Shown here piece by piece: positions 1 through 8,842 of a stretch of DNA of 44,836 bases. A model generated the notes under the pieces. It worked only from the letters and a program-made list of their open reading frames with translations, had not been told where the DNA came from and did not search any database. Position numbers and translations under genes: made by a program. The stretch is from Actinomycetota bacterium (lineage in GTDB: Bacteria > Actinomycetota > Actinomycetes > Nanopelagicales > Nanopelagicaceae), in assembly GCA_009700025.1 (NCBI GenBank), contig WLMW01000004.1, forward strand, positions 1 to 44,836, read 5' to 3'. Each line of letters starts with the position of its first letter. Position 1 is the first letter of the stretch.

Positions 1-1328
1 AGAGTGGTCACACGGACGTAAGTGAGTATCGTGCTATCGCTGATAAACATGGAAAGAGTGAATTCTGCGGCTATACATCTGTTACAAGTGAGACAAAAGT
101 CGCTGGGATTTTATTGGACGGAGTTTCATCACAAAACGCTAACACCGGTGATGAAGTGGAGATTATCTTGCAGAGAACTCCATTCTATGCAGAAGGCGGC
201 GGACAATTAGCCGATGCCGGAACAATTACCTTAGCAAATGGCGCAGTTATAGAAATTGATGATGTGCAAACTCCCGTACCAGGTATTTTTGTGCATCGTG
301 GTCGTGTTCTTCAAGGATCTTTTGAAATTGGTAATGAAGCGTTTGCATCAATTGATATTGAACGAAGAGATGCAATATCTCGCGCACATACTGCAACACA
401 TATGGTGCACAAAGCTTTTCGAGAGGTGCTAGGCGAAACTGCGACTCAAGCTGGTTCTGAAAACTCGCCTGGTCGTTTTCGTTTTGATTTTCCATCAACA
501 AGCGCCGTTCCAGATAGCGTGATTAACGAAGTCGAATCGCGCGTTAATACCCTTCTCTTGGATAATTTAGAGGTAACAGCGCAGACAATGACACAGTCAC
601 AGGCCAAAGAAATTGGTGCAATGGCGCTGTTCGGTGAAAAATATGGTGATCAAGTACGTGTTGTCAGTGTGGGTGATTGGGCACGGGAATTATGTGGCGG
701 AACGCACGTGACGCGCTCGGGCCAGCTGGGTGTAGTGAAATTGCTCAATGAATCATCGATTGGGGCAGGCGTTCGGCGTGTGGAAGCACTTGTCGGAGTA
801 GACGCATACAAATTCCTAGCTCGAGAGCATATTCTTCTGAACTCCTTAACAACGATTATCAAAGGTTCAAGAGTGGAAGAGTTGCCGGAACGAATTTCAG
901 AGCTACTCATAAAAATAAGAGACATCGAAAAAGAGTTAGGTGCTGTGCGTTCTGCAGCTGCTTTTGCTCAGGTGGACGAAATTGCAAAGACCTCGAAAAT
1001 GTTTAACAAAATTTCAGCAACAGCAGCAATTTTGAGTGATGGTATCTCTGGAGATGACTTGCGAAAGATAGCTTTAGAACTGCGATCAAAGGCTACCAAC
1101 TCAGTAGTTGCTCTTATTAGTGTTAACGATGGAAAACCCGTGTTAGTAGTTGCTGCCAGTGATGCGGCAAGAGCTCAGGGAATAAAAGCTGGGGCATTAG
1201 TCAAGATTGGTTCAACAATTCTGGGCGGTGGGGGTGGCGGGAAAGATGATTTCGCTCAAGGCGGTGGGACTGATGCTTCGCAATCTGAACAGGCTTTGTT
1301 GGCAATAACCTCTGCGCTTCTAGGGTAA
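1..1328 (+). CDS. alaS: Alanine--tRNA ligase, C-terminal part (5' truncated by window edge)
   Basis: Charges tRNA-Ala with alanine and edits mischarged Ser or Gly in the cytosol. The reading frame is open back to base 1, so the catalytic N-terminal half lies outside the window and about 441 residues remain. Visible parts are the start of the editing domain (TPFYAEGGGQ near bases 180-210), the zinc and editing motifs HTATH (about base 390) and CGGTH (about base 693), and the C-Ala domain with its glycine-rich end GGGGGGKDDFAQGGG. ruvX follows after 7 bp, as in other Actinobacteria. Any start codon seen inside the window, such as the TTG at 114, is internal and not the true start. Confidence 0.97.
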   Translation, partial: SGHTDVSEYRAIADKHGKSEFCGYTSVTSETKVAGILLDGVSSQNANTGDEVEIILQRTPFYAEGGGQLADAGTITLANGAVIEIDDVQTPVPGIFVHRGRVLQGSFEIGNEAFASIDIERRDAISRAHTATHMVHKAFREVLGETATQAGSENSPGRFRFDFPSTSAVPDSVINEVESRVNTLLLDNLEVTAQTMTQSQAKEIGAMALFGEKYGDQVRVVSVGDWARELCGGTHVTRSGQLGVVKLLNESSIGAGVRRVEALVGVDAYKFLAREHILLNSLTTIIKGSRVEELPERISELLIKIRDIEKELGAVRSAAAFAQVDEIAKTSKMFNKISATAAILSDGISGDDLRKIALELRSKATNSVVALISVNDGKPVLVVAASDAARAQGIKAGALVKIGSTILGGGGGGKDDFAQGGGTDASQSEQALLAITSALLG

Positions 1329-1335
1329 ACGTCTC

Positions 1336-1761
1336 ATGCAACGAGGTCGCCGAATTGCCTTTGACTACGGCGATGCACGAATTGGGGTTGCAGTCTCTGA
1401 CCCAGATTCAATTCTCGCCTCGCCACTTACAACTTTAGCGTCGGGGGATCGAAAACTTGAGAGAGCTATTGCAGAAATTCTCGCAGAGTATGAACCAGTT
1501 GCCATTTATGTGGGAAAGCCCACCAATATGGATGGAAGTTTAGGGATAGCTGTCGATAAATCAACGGCTTTCTGTGCCATGTTGGCAACAATAAGTTCGG
1601 TACCAATAATCGAAATTGATGAGCGTTTATCAACCGTGACGGCTGCAAAGGGATTAAAGCAGTCTGGGGTGAGTGTTAAAGATGCTAAGAAACACATCGA
1701 TGAGATGGCTGCTGTAGCGATTTTGGAGTTTGCGATAGCGATTGAAAAGAGTCAATCATGA
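1336..1761 (+). CDS. ruvX: Putative pre-16S rRNA nuclease / Holliday junction resolvase-like YqgF (RuvX)
   Basis: An RNase H-fold protein of 141 residues, the usual family size. The N-terminal FDYGDARIGVAVSDP carries the first catalytic Asp. DERLSTVTA (about residue 95) and the C-terminal KKHIDEMAAVAIL (D-x-x-A-A) supply the other acidic residues. In E. coli the family matures the 5' end of 16S rRNA; the resolvase role is less certain. It starts at ATG 7 bp after alaS and overlaps mltG by 4 bp (ATGA), so it is probably translated in one operon with both. Confidence 0.93.
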   Translation: MQRGRRIAFDYGDARIGVAVSDPDSILASPLTTLASGDRKLERAIAEILAEYEPVAIYVGKPTNMDGSLGIAVDKSTAFCAMLATISSVPIIEIDERLSTVTAAKGLKQSGVSVKDAKKHIDEMAAVAILEFAIAIEKSQS

Positions 1762-2774
1762 GAGTCAAATTGCTAGCCCTTGCTCTTGCGGTATTTTTAC
1801 TGCTTACCGCAACCCTTCATTCCTTAAATAGCAGAGTATCGGTAGCACCTGATTTTCCAACAGTTTCAAACATAAAAAACATGGAAGAAATCGTGATTGA
1901 AATACCCATAGGAGCATCCGGTTCAGAAGTTGCTTCTTTGCTCTTTAGTAACAATATTGTGAAATCCTCTGCTGCTTTCTTTCGTATTGCTGTAGGAGAT
2001 AAGAAATCTGAGAGAATTTCACCAGGCGCGCATCGCCTGACTCTAGGTATTTCAGCCAAGCAAGCATTGGAGCAACTTCTAGATCCAACGAGAATTCCAA
2101 ACCTGCTAAAGATTTTTGAAGGCGCTTGGAAGAGTGAAGTGATTGAAATGTTGCGTGCCTATGGTTTTTCTCAGACGCAAATAGATCGGGCATTTAAAGA
2201 CGTTACTCTGCCTAAAGGTTTCACAAGCTCGGAAGGGCTATTATTTCCGGCTCAATATAGTTTTGCTAAAGGAACTACGGCTCTTGAAGCAGTCCAAGCG
2301 ATGATAAACCGATTCACAAGTGAAGAAACTGGACAAAATATTCTGGCAGCGTCCAGTCGGTATACACCATTACAGCTTCTGACCATAGCGTCGATTGTTC
2401 AGGCAGAGGGTGACACTAAAGATTTCTCTCAAGTGGCTCGTGTAGTGCTCAACCGCTTGAAAATTTCAATGCCACTAGAAATGGATTCTACAGTTCATTA
2501 CATTAAAAGGGTTCGGGGGCAAATATTTTTGAGCACCTCATCAACGCTGATCAAATCGCCGTACAATACCTATGAGAATAGCGGCCTCCCACCAACTCCA
2601 ATAGGAAATCCTGGTGTAGATGCAATGCAGGCAGTCCTAAGTCCTGCCGTTGGCGATTGGCTCTATTTGATAACTGTCGCGCCAGGAGATACGCGCTTTA
2701 CATCTTCGTATTCAGAGTTTTTAAGTTGGAAGCGCTTATACGAAAAAAATCGAAAAGCGGGAGCTTTTAAATGA
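1758..2774 (+). CDS. mltG: Endolytic murein transglycosylase MltG (YceG-like)
   Basis: A membrane-anchored lytic transglycosylase that cuts nascent glycan strands outside the membrane and helps set peptidoglycan chain length. The 338 residues begin with a single hydrophobic anchor (about residues 4-22), followed by a LysM-like region and the YceG domain. The catalytic glutamate is E217 in ASIVQAEG. The family signature YNTY...GLPPTPIGNPG lies near residues 270-290. It overlaps ruvX and aroE by 4 bp on each side. The order ruvX-mltG-aroE is conserved in Actinobacteria. The extracytoplasmic orientation is inferred from the anchor. Confidence 0.94.
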   Translation: MRVKLLALALAVFLLLTATLHSLNSRVSVAPDFPTVSNIKNMEEIVIEIPIGASGSEVASLLFSNNIVKSSAAFFRIAVGDKKSERISPGAHRLTLGISAKQALEQLLDPTRIPNLLKIFEGAWKSEVIEMLRAYGFSQTQIDRAFKDVTLPKGFTSSEGLLFPAQYSFAKGTTALEAVQAMINRFTSEETGQNILAASSRYTPLQLLTIASIVQAEGDTKDFSQVARVVLNRLKISMPLEMDSTVHYIKRVRGQIFLSTSSTLIKSPYNTYENSGLPPTPIGNPGVDAMQAVLSPAVGDWLYLITVAPGDTRFTSSYSEFLSWKRLYEKNRKAGAFK

Positions 2775-3589
2775 TTAAGGCGGCGGTATTAGGTTCGCCC
2801 ATCTCTCATTCGCTCAGTCCATTGTTACATACTGTTGCCTATAACGAATTAGGAATGAAGAGTAATTATTCACCCATCGAAGTTAAGAGTGGTGAGTTGG
2901 CTACTTTTCTATCAACCTGTGATGATAGTTGGACGGGTTTTTCACTGACCATGCCGTTGAAAGAAGAAGTCATTCCACTGGCCCACAAAGTATCCGATCT
3001 CGCACGCACCATTAAAAGTGCGAATACATTGCTAAGAGATAACGGTAATTGGCACGCGACATCTACGGATGTCCCTGGGTTTGTTAATGCTATAGAGGCT
3101 AATGGCAAAAAAATTTCAGGTGAAGTTTTAATCATAGGTGCAGGCGCAACGGCCAGAGCTGCTGCAGCGGCAACGGATGGTTTAGCAGAGTCCATAACTG
3201 TCATGATGAGGCCTTCTTCTCGGGAAAGGGATATGAGAGATTGCGTAAAAACATCAAGATTGAATTTTGTTTCTTGGGGTGATTCACCGAGTTTTCTATC
3301 AGCAGATTTGATAATTTCTGCTACTCCGGCGGGAGCAAGTGATTCTCTCCTCGACTACTTCCCCAAAAAGCCTAAATCAGTTTTATTTGATGTGCTCTAT
3401 CACCCTTGGCCAACTATGGCTTTAGTCAATTGGAAGGCCAATGGCGGAGACATTATTGATGGTTTAGATCTTCTCATCCATCAAGCAATTGACCAGATTC
3501 AACTATTCTCGGGAGCTCCTCTTGATAGAAAGGACATGTCAGGTCTCTTGCGCTCCAGAAGTCTTACTGTCTTAAAGTCATCCACATAG
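2771..3589 (+). CDS. aroE: Shikimate dehydrogenase
   Basis: Reduces 3-dehydroshikimate to shikimate with NADPH. The shikimate-binding loop is SPISHSLSPLLH (residues 9-20), the catalytic lysine is K64 in TMPLK, and the dinucleotide-binding loop is GAGATARAAAAA near residue 122. At 272 residues it is of normal length. It is coupled to mltG by an ATGA overlap. The Rossmann loop reads GAGATAR rather than the commoner GAGGAAR, a minor variation. The remaining shikimate genes in this block are aroC, aroK, aroB and aroQ. Confidence 0.94.
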   Translation: MIKAAVLGSPISHSLSPLLHTVAYNELGMKSNYSPIEVKSGELATFLSTCDDSWTGFSLTMPLKEEVIPLAHKVSDLARTIKSANTLLRDNGNWHATSTDVPGFVNAIEANGKKISGEVLIIGAGATARAAAAATDGLAESITVMMRPSSRERDMRDCVKTSRLNFVSWGDSPSFLSADLIISATPAGASDSLLDYFPKKPKSVLFDVLYHPWPTMALVNWKANGGDIIDGLDLLIHQAIDQIQLFSGAPLDRKDMSGLLRSRSLTVLKSST

Positions 3590-3626
3590 TTTTTTAGATT
3601 CAAATTTCCTTGATTACCATGGTGGG

Positions 3627-4076
3627 ATGTTGTCAATAGCAGTGTTTGCTCTTCCGATAGCGATTGCAGATTGGAAATATCGGAAAATCCCCAATATATA
3701 TTTACTCTTCATTCTTTATTGGGTTGGCATGTCACGCCTTTTTAGTGGAGTTCGGTCGCCTGTGACTATTGCTCTAGCAATTCTTTTAGCTATGACAGCG
3801 GTGGTTTTTCTGGGCATGGGAATGGGGGATGCAAAATATTTCATCCTGATTTGCCTGGCTTTGAACGTATCCCACGCAACTCAACTAGTGATTCTAATTG
3901 TTGGGATCTATATCGCATCAGCCGGTGGAATCTGTATATCTTGGCTAGCTGGCCACAAATTTCCTGACAGTATTCCGCTGGCCGCTCCAATTGTTATGGG
4001 AACCACGCTCTATTTGGCTGCGAGTAGCTCTATACCTCTGCAACAATACGCAGATGCGTTGGTTAACAGCTGGTGA
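3627..4076 (+). CDS. Minimal A24-family prepilin peptidase (catalytic domain only)
   Basis: An integral membrane aspartyl peptidase of 149 residues with about five to six hydrophobic segments. The two expected catalytic aspartates are present: D15 in [11 protein letters not shown] and D68 in the GxGD motif (MGMGDAK). The N-terminal N-methyltransferase domain and its zinc cysteines, found in long PilD enzymes, are absent, so it resembles short FppA/TadV/CpaA-type enzymes. The place between aroE and aroC matches mycobacteria (Rv2551c beside aroE), so it is an inherited neighbour and not an insertion. Its end overlaps the aroC start by 23 bp. The substrate, Flp/Tad-type or type IV-like pilins, is inferred; no pilin gene is in the window. 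Confidence 0.85.
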   Translation: MLSIAVFALPIAIADWKYRKIPNIYLLFILYWVGMSRLFSGVRSPVTIALAILLAMTAVVFLGMGMGDAKYFILICLALNVSHATQLVILIVGIYIASAGGICISWLAGHKFPDSIPLAAPIVMGTTLYLAASSSIPLQQYADALVNSW

Positions 4077-5235
4077 ATCTCACGGTCAGGCCCTCAGTGC
4101 AATAATCGAGGGGATACCTGCTAGCGTCGAAATCACGACAGCAGATATTGATATGCATTTGAGCCGTAGGCGATTAGGTGTAGGCCGAGGCGCCCGACAG
4201 AGTTTCGAAGCTGACAAGGTCACAATTCTTGGGGGCGTGCGATTGGGTTTAACTCAAGGCGGTCCTATTTCTGTGCAGGTTGCAAACTCTGAGTGGCCCA
4301 AGTGGGAAAAAGTTATGTCAGCAGATCCCATTGAGGCAAGTGAAATTGAAAACCTGGCACGTAATGCACCGTTAACACGGCCAAGACCGGGGCATGCCGA
4401 TCTTGTCGGAATGCAGAAATATAATCTCGACGATGCTCGGCCGATTCTTGAACGCGCAAGTGCACGAGAAACTGCTTCACGGGTTGCTCTCGGAGCAGTT
4501 GCTCGAAAGTTTTTGGAGCAAAGTATTGGCATCACGATTCTTAGCCATGTTCTCTCCATTGGTGCGGTACGAGTTCCGATGAATGCGCCGCTGCCTCAAC
4601 AGGGCGACATGGAACGTATTGATTCTGACCCAGTCCGTTGTGCTGATACTGCAACTAGCGAATTAATGATTACTGAGATTGAAGCCGCCCATTCAGATGG
4701 AGATACTTTGGGCGGAGTTGTAGAAGTTTTGGCTTTTAATATGCCTCCTGGTTTAGGATCGCACGTTCATTGGGATCGTAGGTTGGATGCCCGTTTAGCA
4801 TCAGCGATCATGGGTATTCAAGCGATTAAAGGCGTTGAACTGGGAGATGGTTTTGAAACAGCTACTCGCAGAGGAAGCGTCGCTCATGATGAAATTGAAA
4901 AGTCACCGAATGGCAACATAGTGCGCAGAACCGATCGTGCGGGTGGCACTGAGGGTGGCATGTCTAACGGGGAGATTCTTCGCGTAAGAGCGGCAATGAA
5001 ACCAATTTCGACTGTTCCGAAAGCACTAGACACCGTCGATGTGTCTACAGGTCTGCCAGCGAAGGCTATCAATCAACGTTCAGATGTATGCGCCGTTCCT
5101 GCAGCTGGAGTAGTAGCAGAGGCTATGGTGGCTTTAGTTTTAGCTGAAGCTGTTTTGGAAAAATTTGGCGGAGACAGCGTCAGCGAAACTAAACGTAATT
5201 TTCAAAGCTATATGGACAATTTGAATTTTAAGTGA
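4054..5235 (+). CDS. aroC: Chorismate synthase
   Basis: Converts EPSP to chorismate using reduced FMN. The start is set at ATG 4054 because it yields [12 protein letters not shown], the usual family N-terminus; an upstream in-frame ATG at 3991 would add residues that belong to the peptidase gene in another frame. The protein has 393 residues. Signatures are GESHG (residues 7-11), GRGARQSFE near residue 45, and [16 protein letters not shown] near residue 295. The 23-bp overlap with the peptidase gene and the lack of a clear Shine-Dalgarno suggest translational coupling. Confidence 0.96.
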   Translation: MRWLTAGESHGQALSAIIEGIPASVEITTADIDMHLSRRRLGVGRGARQSFEADKVTILGGVRLGLTQGGPISVQVANSEWPKWEKVMSADPIEASEIENLARNAPLTRPRPGHADLVGMQKYNLDDARPILERASARETASRVALGAVARKFLEQSIGITILSHVLSIGAVRVPMNAPLPQQGDMERIDSDPVRCADTATSELMITEIEAAHSDGDTLGGVVEVLAFNMPPGLGSHVHWDRRLDARLASAIMGIQAIKGVELGDGFETATRRGSVAHDEIEKSPNGNIVRRTDRAGGTEGGMSNGEILRVRAAMKPISTVPKALDTVDVSTGLPAKAINQRSDVCAVPAAGVVAEAMVALVLAEAVLEKFGGDSVSETKRNFQSYMDNLNFK

Positions 5236-5244
5236 GTCGTACTG

Positions 5245-5760
5245 ATGCCACTATTAGTGTTAATCGGTCCACCCGGTAGTGGTAAGTCGACGGTTGGCAA
5301 AGCGCTTGCAAAGTTTTTAGCCGTTTCCTTTATCGACACCGATAGTTCTGTTGAGAGAACTAGTGGAAGAAAAATTGCAGATATCTTTGTCGATCAAGGA
5401 GAAGAGTTCTTCAGAGTTTTGGAATACCAAGCTCTTACCAAGGCTCTTGAAAATGAAAAAGCTGTTGTATCACTGGGTGGAGGGGCACCGATTCCAGAAC
5501 GAGCGCAGTTACTTCTTCAGGAAATTGAATCCCCAATTGTTTTTCTCGACATTTCACTTTCTGCCGCTGCGCCGCGCGTGGGGTTTAAGCGCGATCGTCC
5601 TCTTCTTTTAGGCAATCCAAGAGCGCAATGGCAGGCTCTTTATGAAGTCCGAAGACCCATATATGAGAAGTTGGCTACAACGGTGGTTAAAGTTGATTCG
5701 TTGACTACCGATCAAGTGATACAGGAGATTCTGAGAGGTGCTGGCATTGAAAAACATTAG
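5245..5760 (+). CDS. aroK: Shikimate kinase
   Basis: Phosphorylates shikimate at the 3-OH with ATP. The Walker A loop is GPPGSGKST (residues 8-16). DTDSSVE (31-37) is the metal and shikimate region, R57 (FRVLE) and GGGAP are the shikimate-binding parts, and the lid follows with KRDRPLL. The 171 residues are normal for the family. It starts 9 bp after aroC and overlaps aroB by 23 bp, in the common actinobacterial order aroC-aroK-aroB-aroQ. Confidence 0.96.
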   Translation: MPLLVLIGPPGSGKSTVGKALAKFLAVSFIDTDSSVERTSGRKIADIFVDQGEEFFRVLEYQALTKALENEKAVVSLGGGAPIPERAQLLLQEIESPIVFLDISLSAAAPRVGFKRDRPLLLGNPRAQWQALYEVRRPIYEKLATTVVKVDSLTTDQVIQEILRGAGIEKH

Positions 5761-6802
5761 CGTCCAAGCTGAAAGAGATTACTTAGTAAGTGTTGGTTGT
5801 GACTGGGTTTCGGAAATTTTACGGATTACAAATGGAAGATCACGTGTTGGAATCATTCATACCAAGGAGATGCGTCCCAGAGTTCAATTAGATTCATCTT
5901 CTGGTACTCAATTCTTTTATTTTGAAGTTCCTGATGGTGAGGGTGCGAAGAGTTTCGTGAATATTTCGCGCCTTTGGAATTTGTTGGGTGAGGCTGGGTT
6001 TACTCGTACAGACCTCATTGTCGGTATAGGCGGGGGAGCTGTGACCGACGTTGCGGGTTTTGCAGCAGCATCTTGGTTGCGAGGCATTGATTGGATTGCG
6101 GTACCTACAAGTGTCGCCGGAATGGTTGATGCCTCTATCGGGGGAAAGACTGGTATTAATAGTGAATTCGGTAAGAATTTGATTGGAGCATTTCATTCAC
6201 CATCAGCGGTTTTAATTGACACATCGTGGTTGGTCACACTTTCAGATCGTGATTTTGCGGCGGGTATGGCCGAAGTTATCAAATGCGGTTTTATATCCGA
6301 GAGTAATATTATTGAATTACTTCAGGGGAAAAGCATTCAGACACTGAGAGCAGATTCTCCTCGAACCCTTGCTTTGATTGAAGCTGCCGTAACGATTAAA
6401 GCACAAGTGGTCTCAACTGACTTCAAGGAAAGTTTTGCTCGAGAGGTTCTTAATTATGGTCATACGCTTGGCCATGCGATTGAAATACACAGCAGGTATT
6501 CACTGCGTCATGGTGAAGCGGTTGCGATTGGCTTAGTTTTTGCGGCTGAAATCGCGTGTATCAACGGCGATCTCGATTCGAAAATTGTTGCACTACATCG
6601 GCAGTTACTTGCCTCACTTGAACTACCAATTACATACCCTCGTGCATTTTGGGACGAACTACTGCCACTTCTATATTTAGATAAAAAAACTCGCGGGTCT
6701 ACTCTTCGTCTCGTAGCGATATCTTCAATCGGAGAAACTCATCGAATCGAAGGCTTAACTCCAGCCCAACTTGCACTTGCATATGAGAGAATATCCTCAT
6801 GA
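5738..6802 (+). CDS. aroB: 3-Dehydroquinate synthase
   Basis: Cyclises DAHP to 3-dehydroquinate, dependent on NAD and a divalent metal. Seen are GIGGGAVTDVAGFAAASWLRG, PTSVAGMVDASIGGKTGIN, the metal-site AEVIKCGF and NYGHTLGHAIE. The start is uncertain: GTG 5738 has AGGAGA 9-10 bases upstream, while TTG 5747 has GAGGTG 6 bases upstream and gives a slightly shorter N-terminus. The first is reported. The start lies inside aroK and the end overlaps aroQ by ATGA. Confidence 0.95.
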   Translation: MLALKNISVQAERDYLVSVGCDWVSEILRITNGRSRVGIIHTKEMRPRVQLDSSSGTQFFYFEVPDGEGAKSFVNISRLWNLLGEAGFTRTDLIVGIGGGAVTDVAGFAAASWLRGIDWIAVPTSVAGMVDASIGGKTGINSEFGKNLIGAFHSPSAVLIDTSWLVTLSDRDFAAGMAEVIKCGFISESNIIELLQGKSIQTLRADSPRTLALIEAAVTIKAQVVSTDFKESFAREVLNYGHTLGHAIEIHSRYSLRHGEAVAIGLVFAAEIACINGDLDSKIVALHRQLLASLELPITYPRAFWDELLPLLYLDKKTRGSTLRLVAISSIGETHRIEGLTPAQLALAYERISS

Positions 6803-7230
6803 AGATCTTAGTTCTTAACGGCCCAAATTTGGCTCGATTGGATATTCGGGACTCTTCTATATACGGAGATCTCAATTATGGGGAACTTAAAAATTTGATT
6901 ATCAGTGCTTCCATTACTCATGGTTTTGACGCTGATGTTAGACAAAGTGATGATGAGTCAACCATCATCGGATGGTTGCATGAAGCCGCCGATGAAAAAT
7001 TACCTGTCATTATTAATCCTGCAGCTTTCACCCATTACTCGATTGCTATTCGAGATGCAGCTGAGTTGCTAACAATGCCGTTAATCGAAGTTCATCTTTC
7101 GAATCCAATGGCAAGGGAGGATTTTCGACACACATCAGTAATTGCTGGAGTCGCACAGGGTTCAATCGCAGGTTTTGGTCCGAATTCTTATGTATTGGCG
7201 TTAATTGCCCTTAAAAACCTCCTCCAATAA
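6799..7230 (+). CDS. aroQ: Type II 3-dehydroquinate dehydratase
   Basis: Dehydrates 3-dehydroquinate to 3-dehydroshikimate. It is the short type II fold of 143 residues. Visible are LNGPNL at the N-terminus, the catalytic tyrosine region SSIYGD, NPAAFTHYSIAIRDA carrying the catalytic Asn and His, and EVHLSNPMAREDFRHTS. The loop NLARLDIRD differs from the usual NLNLLGxRxP, a divergence in the flexible lid region. It is the last gene of the aro block; an 89-bp gap separates it from efp. Confidence 0.93.
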   Translation: MKILVLNGPNLARLDIRDSSIYGDLNYGELKNLIISASITHGFDADVRQSDDESTIIGWLHEAADEKLPVIINPAAFTHYSIAIRDAAELLTMPLIEVHLSNPMAREDFRHTSVIAGVAQGSIAGFGPNSYVLALIALKNLLQ

Positions 7231-7319
7231 GCGAACAAATCACTATCTCGGAGCAGGTATCCTTACTACCTTGCTATCACAACCGGTAGCCGAACTAATG
7301 TAACGAGTGGAGCTCAACC
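7231..7319 (+). promoter_or_regulatory. Intergenic region before efp with possible promoter
   Basis: This is one of the longer gene-free gaps. It probably holds the promoter for efp-nusB. Candidates are a -10-like TATCCT at 7258-7263, or TTGCTA (7271-7276) with TAATGT (7296-7301) at a 19-bp spacer. A short inverted repeat CTACC/GGTAG lies at 7266-7270 and 7285-7289. GTGGAG at 7307-7312 is a ribosome-binding site 7 bases before the GTG start of efp. There is no clear terminator after aroQ. None of the promoter calls is strong. Confidence 0.3.
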
Positions 7320-7880
7320 GTGGCAACTACAGCAGATATGAAGAATGGAATTACCCTAGATATTGAAGGTCAGCTTTGGAACGTAGTTGACTTTCAACAT
7401 GTCAAACCAGGCAAGGGTCCAGCATTCGTTCGCACGAAATTGAAATCTGTTTTAACCGGAAAAGTGATTGATCGAACTTTTAACTCAGGCGTTAAAATAG
7501 ATATCGAAATCTTGGAAAAGCGCGATATGCAGTTCCTCTACAAAGAGGGCGAAGACTTTGTTTTCATGGATGCCAAGACGTATGATCAGATAACAATTTC
7601 TATGGCAACCGTCGGCGCGATGGCAAATTACATGCTAGAAAATACAGATGCTGTTGTGGCGGTTCATGATGGAAATCCTCTCTATATCGAACTGGCTGCA
7701 TCGGTTCCTTTGAGAATCACTTACACAGAGCCGGGTATTCAAGGAGATCGTTCATCAGGTGGAACCAAACCTGCAACAGTTGAAACAGGAATTGAAATTC
7801 AGGTTCCGCTCTTCATAAAACAGGACGAAATTGTGATGGTAGATACTCGTGATGGTTCTTACCAAGGCCGCGCCAACTAG
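7320..7880 (+). CDS. efp: Elongation factor P, PGKGP-loop subfamily
   Basis: Relieves ribosome stalling at consecutive prolines. The 186 residues have the three-domain EF-P layout. The tip loop of domain I is P30-G31-K32-G33-P34, the palindromic PGKGP loop described for an actinobacterial EF-P subfamily that works with an unmodified lysine. No EpmA-like modifier is in the window. The start is GTG 7320, preceded by GTGGAG at a 7-base spacing. The stop overlaps the GTG start of nusB by one base. Confidence 0.96.
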   Translation: MATTADMKNGITLDIEGQLWNVVDFQHVKPGKGPAFVRTKLKSVLTGKVIDRTFNSGVKIDIEILEKRDMQFLYKEGEDFVFMDAKTYDQITISMATVGAMANYMLENTDAVVAVHDGNPLYIELAASVPLRITYTEPGIQGDRSSGGTKPATVETGIEIQVPLFIKQDEIVMVDTRDGSYQGRAN

Positions 7881-8308
7881 TGTCCGCACGCAGCAAAGCC
7901 CGCAAAGCGGCCCTCGATTTACTTTTTGAGGCCGATATTAGGGGAACAAGTGCTGTTGAAACCCTCACAAGCCGCAATGTGATTGAAGAAGGTCCAGACG
8001 CTCGACCCATACGCGATTACACGCGTGAACTAGTTGTGGGAGTCGGAGATAATTTCCGTAAGATAGATGAATTGATTTCAACGTATGCCCAAGGGTGGGA
8101 TATGGATCGACTACCTACTGTTGATAGGAATATATTGCGCATTGGAATATATGAAATTCTTTGGTCACAAAATATCCCAGATGGTGTAGCTATTGACGAA
8201 TCTCTTACTCTAGCCAAAGAACTCTCAACAGATGGCTCCGCAGCATTTATTCATGGAGTGCTTGGACGCATATCCTCAATCAAAGATAGTCTGGCTATCG
8301 ATTATTAA
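7880..8308 (+). CDS. nusB: Transcription antitermination factor NusB
   Basis: Binds boxA RNA with S10 in rRNA antitermination complexes. The 142 residues start at GTG 7880 within TAGTG, overlapping the efp stop by one base. The N-terminal SKARKAALDLLFEADIRG and the C-terminal DGVAIDESLTLAKELSTDGSAAFIHGVLGRI are typical of NusB. Its 3' end overlaps the 3' end of the convergent bldD gene by 14 bp, an unusual tail-to-tail arrangement that leaves no room for a terminator between them. Confidence 0.95.
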   Translation: MSARSKARKAALDLLFEADIRGTSAVETLTSRNVIEEGPDARPIRDYTRELVVGVGDNFRKIDELISTYAQGWDMDRLPTVDRNILRIGIYEILWSQNIPDGVAIDESLTLAKELSTDGSAAFIHGVLGRISSIKDSLAIDY

Positions 8309-8783
8309 GGACTAAATCAAGCTCGCCCAGAAGTTGAAGTAATGCTTGAGGATTTTTACCTAATGTCATCGCTAAAGTTGAGATGTCGATTGCCCGAATT
8401 GATAAAACTTCTCCGTTGTAGTCATTTCGTTGTTTGACCACACCACTGATGAATGTAGTGATAGCCCGAATTTCAAAGGAAAGAAGTCCTTTTTGATCTA
8501 GATTCTTTACTAGTTTCTTTATTTCCCGTAAGTCGATTACCGCGGCGAAGGTAGAGAATGCACAATTTTTGGGCTCTTCTAAAAGATACGAGAGCGGCAC
8601 GCCATAGAATTGGGCGATTGATAATGCTTTTTTAATGCTCAGTGAGCGATCGCCGCGCTCATATGAACCTAGAACTACAGCTCGAATTGCCCGGTTACTC
8701 GCCCTCTCAACGTCCCCCAGTGAATAACCCCTCGAGGTTCTGATGGCTCTTAGGCGATCGCAGATACTCTGGTTCGTAGTCAT
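8295..8783 (-). CDS. bldD: BldD-family transcriptional regulator with c-di-GMP-binding signature
   Basis: A DNA-binding regulator of 162 residues counted from ATG 8783. The N-terminal XRE-type helix-turn-helix (residues 8-68, LRAIRTSRGYSLGDVE...VVLGSYERGDRSLSI...FYGVPLSYLL) closely follows Streptomyces BldD as I remember it. The C-terminal part keeps R119-x-D121-(8 residues)-R130-x-x-D133, the RxD-X8-RxxD motif by which BldD binds a cyclic-di-GMP tetramer. The position between nusB and pyrR is the bldD position of Streptomyces (SCO1489). In-frame ATGs at 8813 and 8831 would lengthen it, but 8783 best fits the family start. A -10-like TAGTCT lies 7 bases before this ATG on its strand, so the mRNA may be leaderless. 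Confidence 0.9.
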   Translation of the reverse strand: MTTNQSICDRLRAIRTSRGYSLGDVERASNRAIRAVVLGSYERGDRSLSIKKALSIAQFYGVPLSYLLEEPKNCAFSTFAAVIDLREIKKLVKNLDQKGLLSFEIRAITTFISGVVKQRNDYNGEVLSIRAIDISTLAMTLGKNPQALLQLLGELDLVLNNR

Positions 8784-8842
8784 GACCGACAGACTAATCC
8801 GGTCGTGGCTCATCAGTAATGGCTTATCCACAGCGACATTGG

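Noticed and set aside
7266-7289. CTACC/GGTAG inverted repeat before efp as a regulator site
   Set aside because: Only five pairs around a 14-base gap; short enough to be chance, and no known regulator matches.
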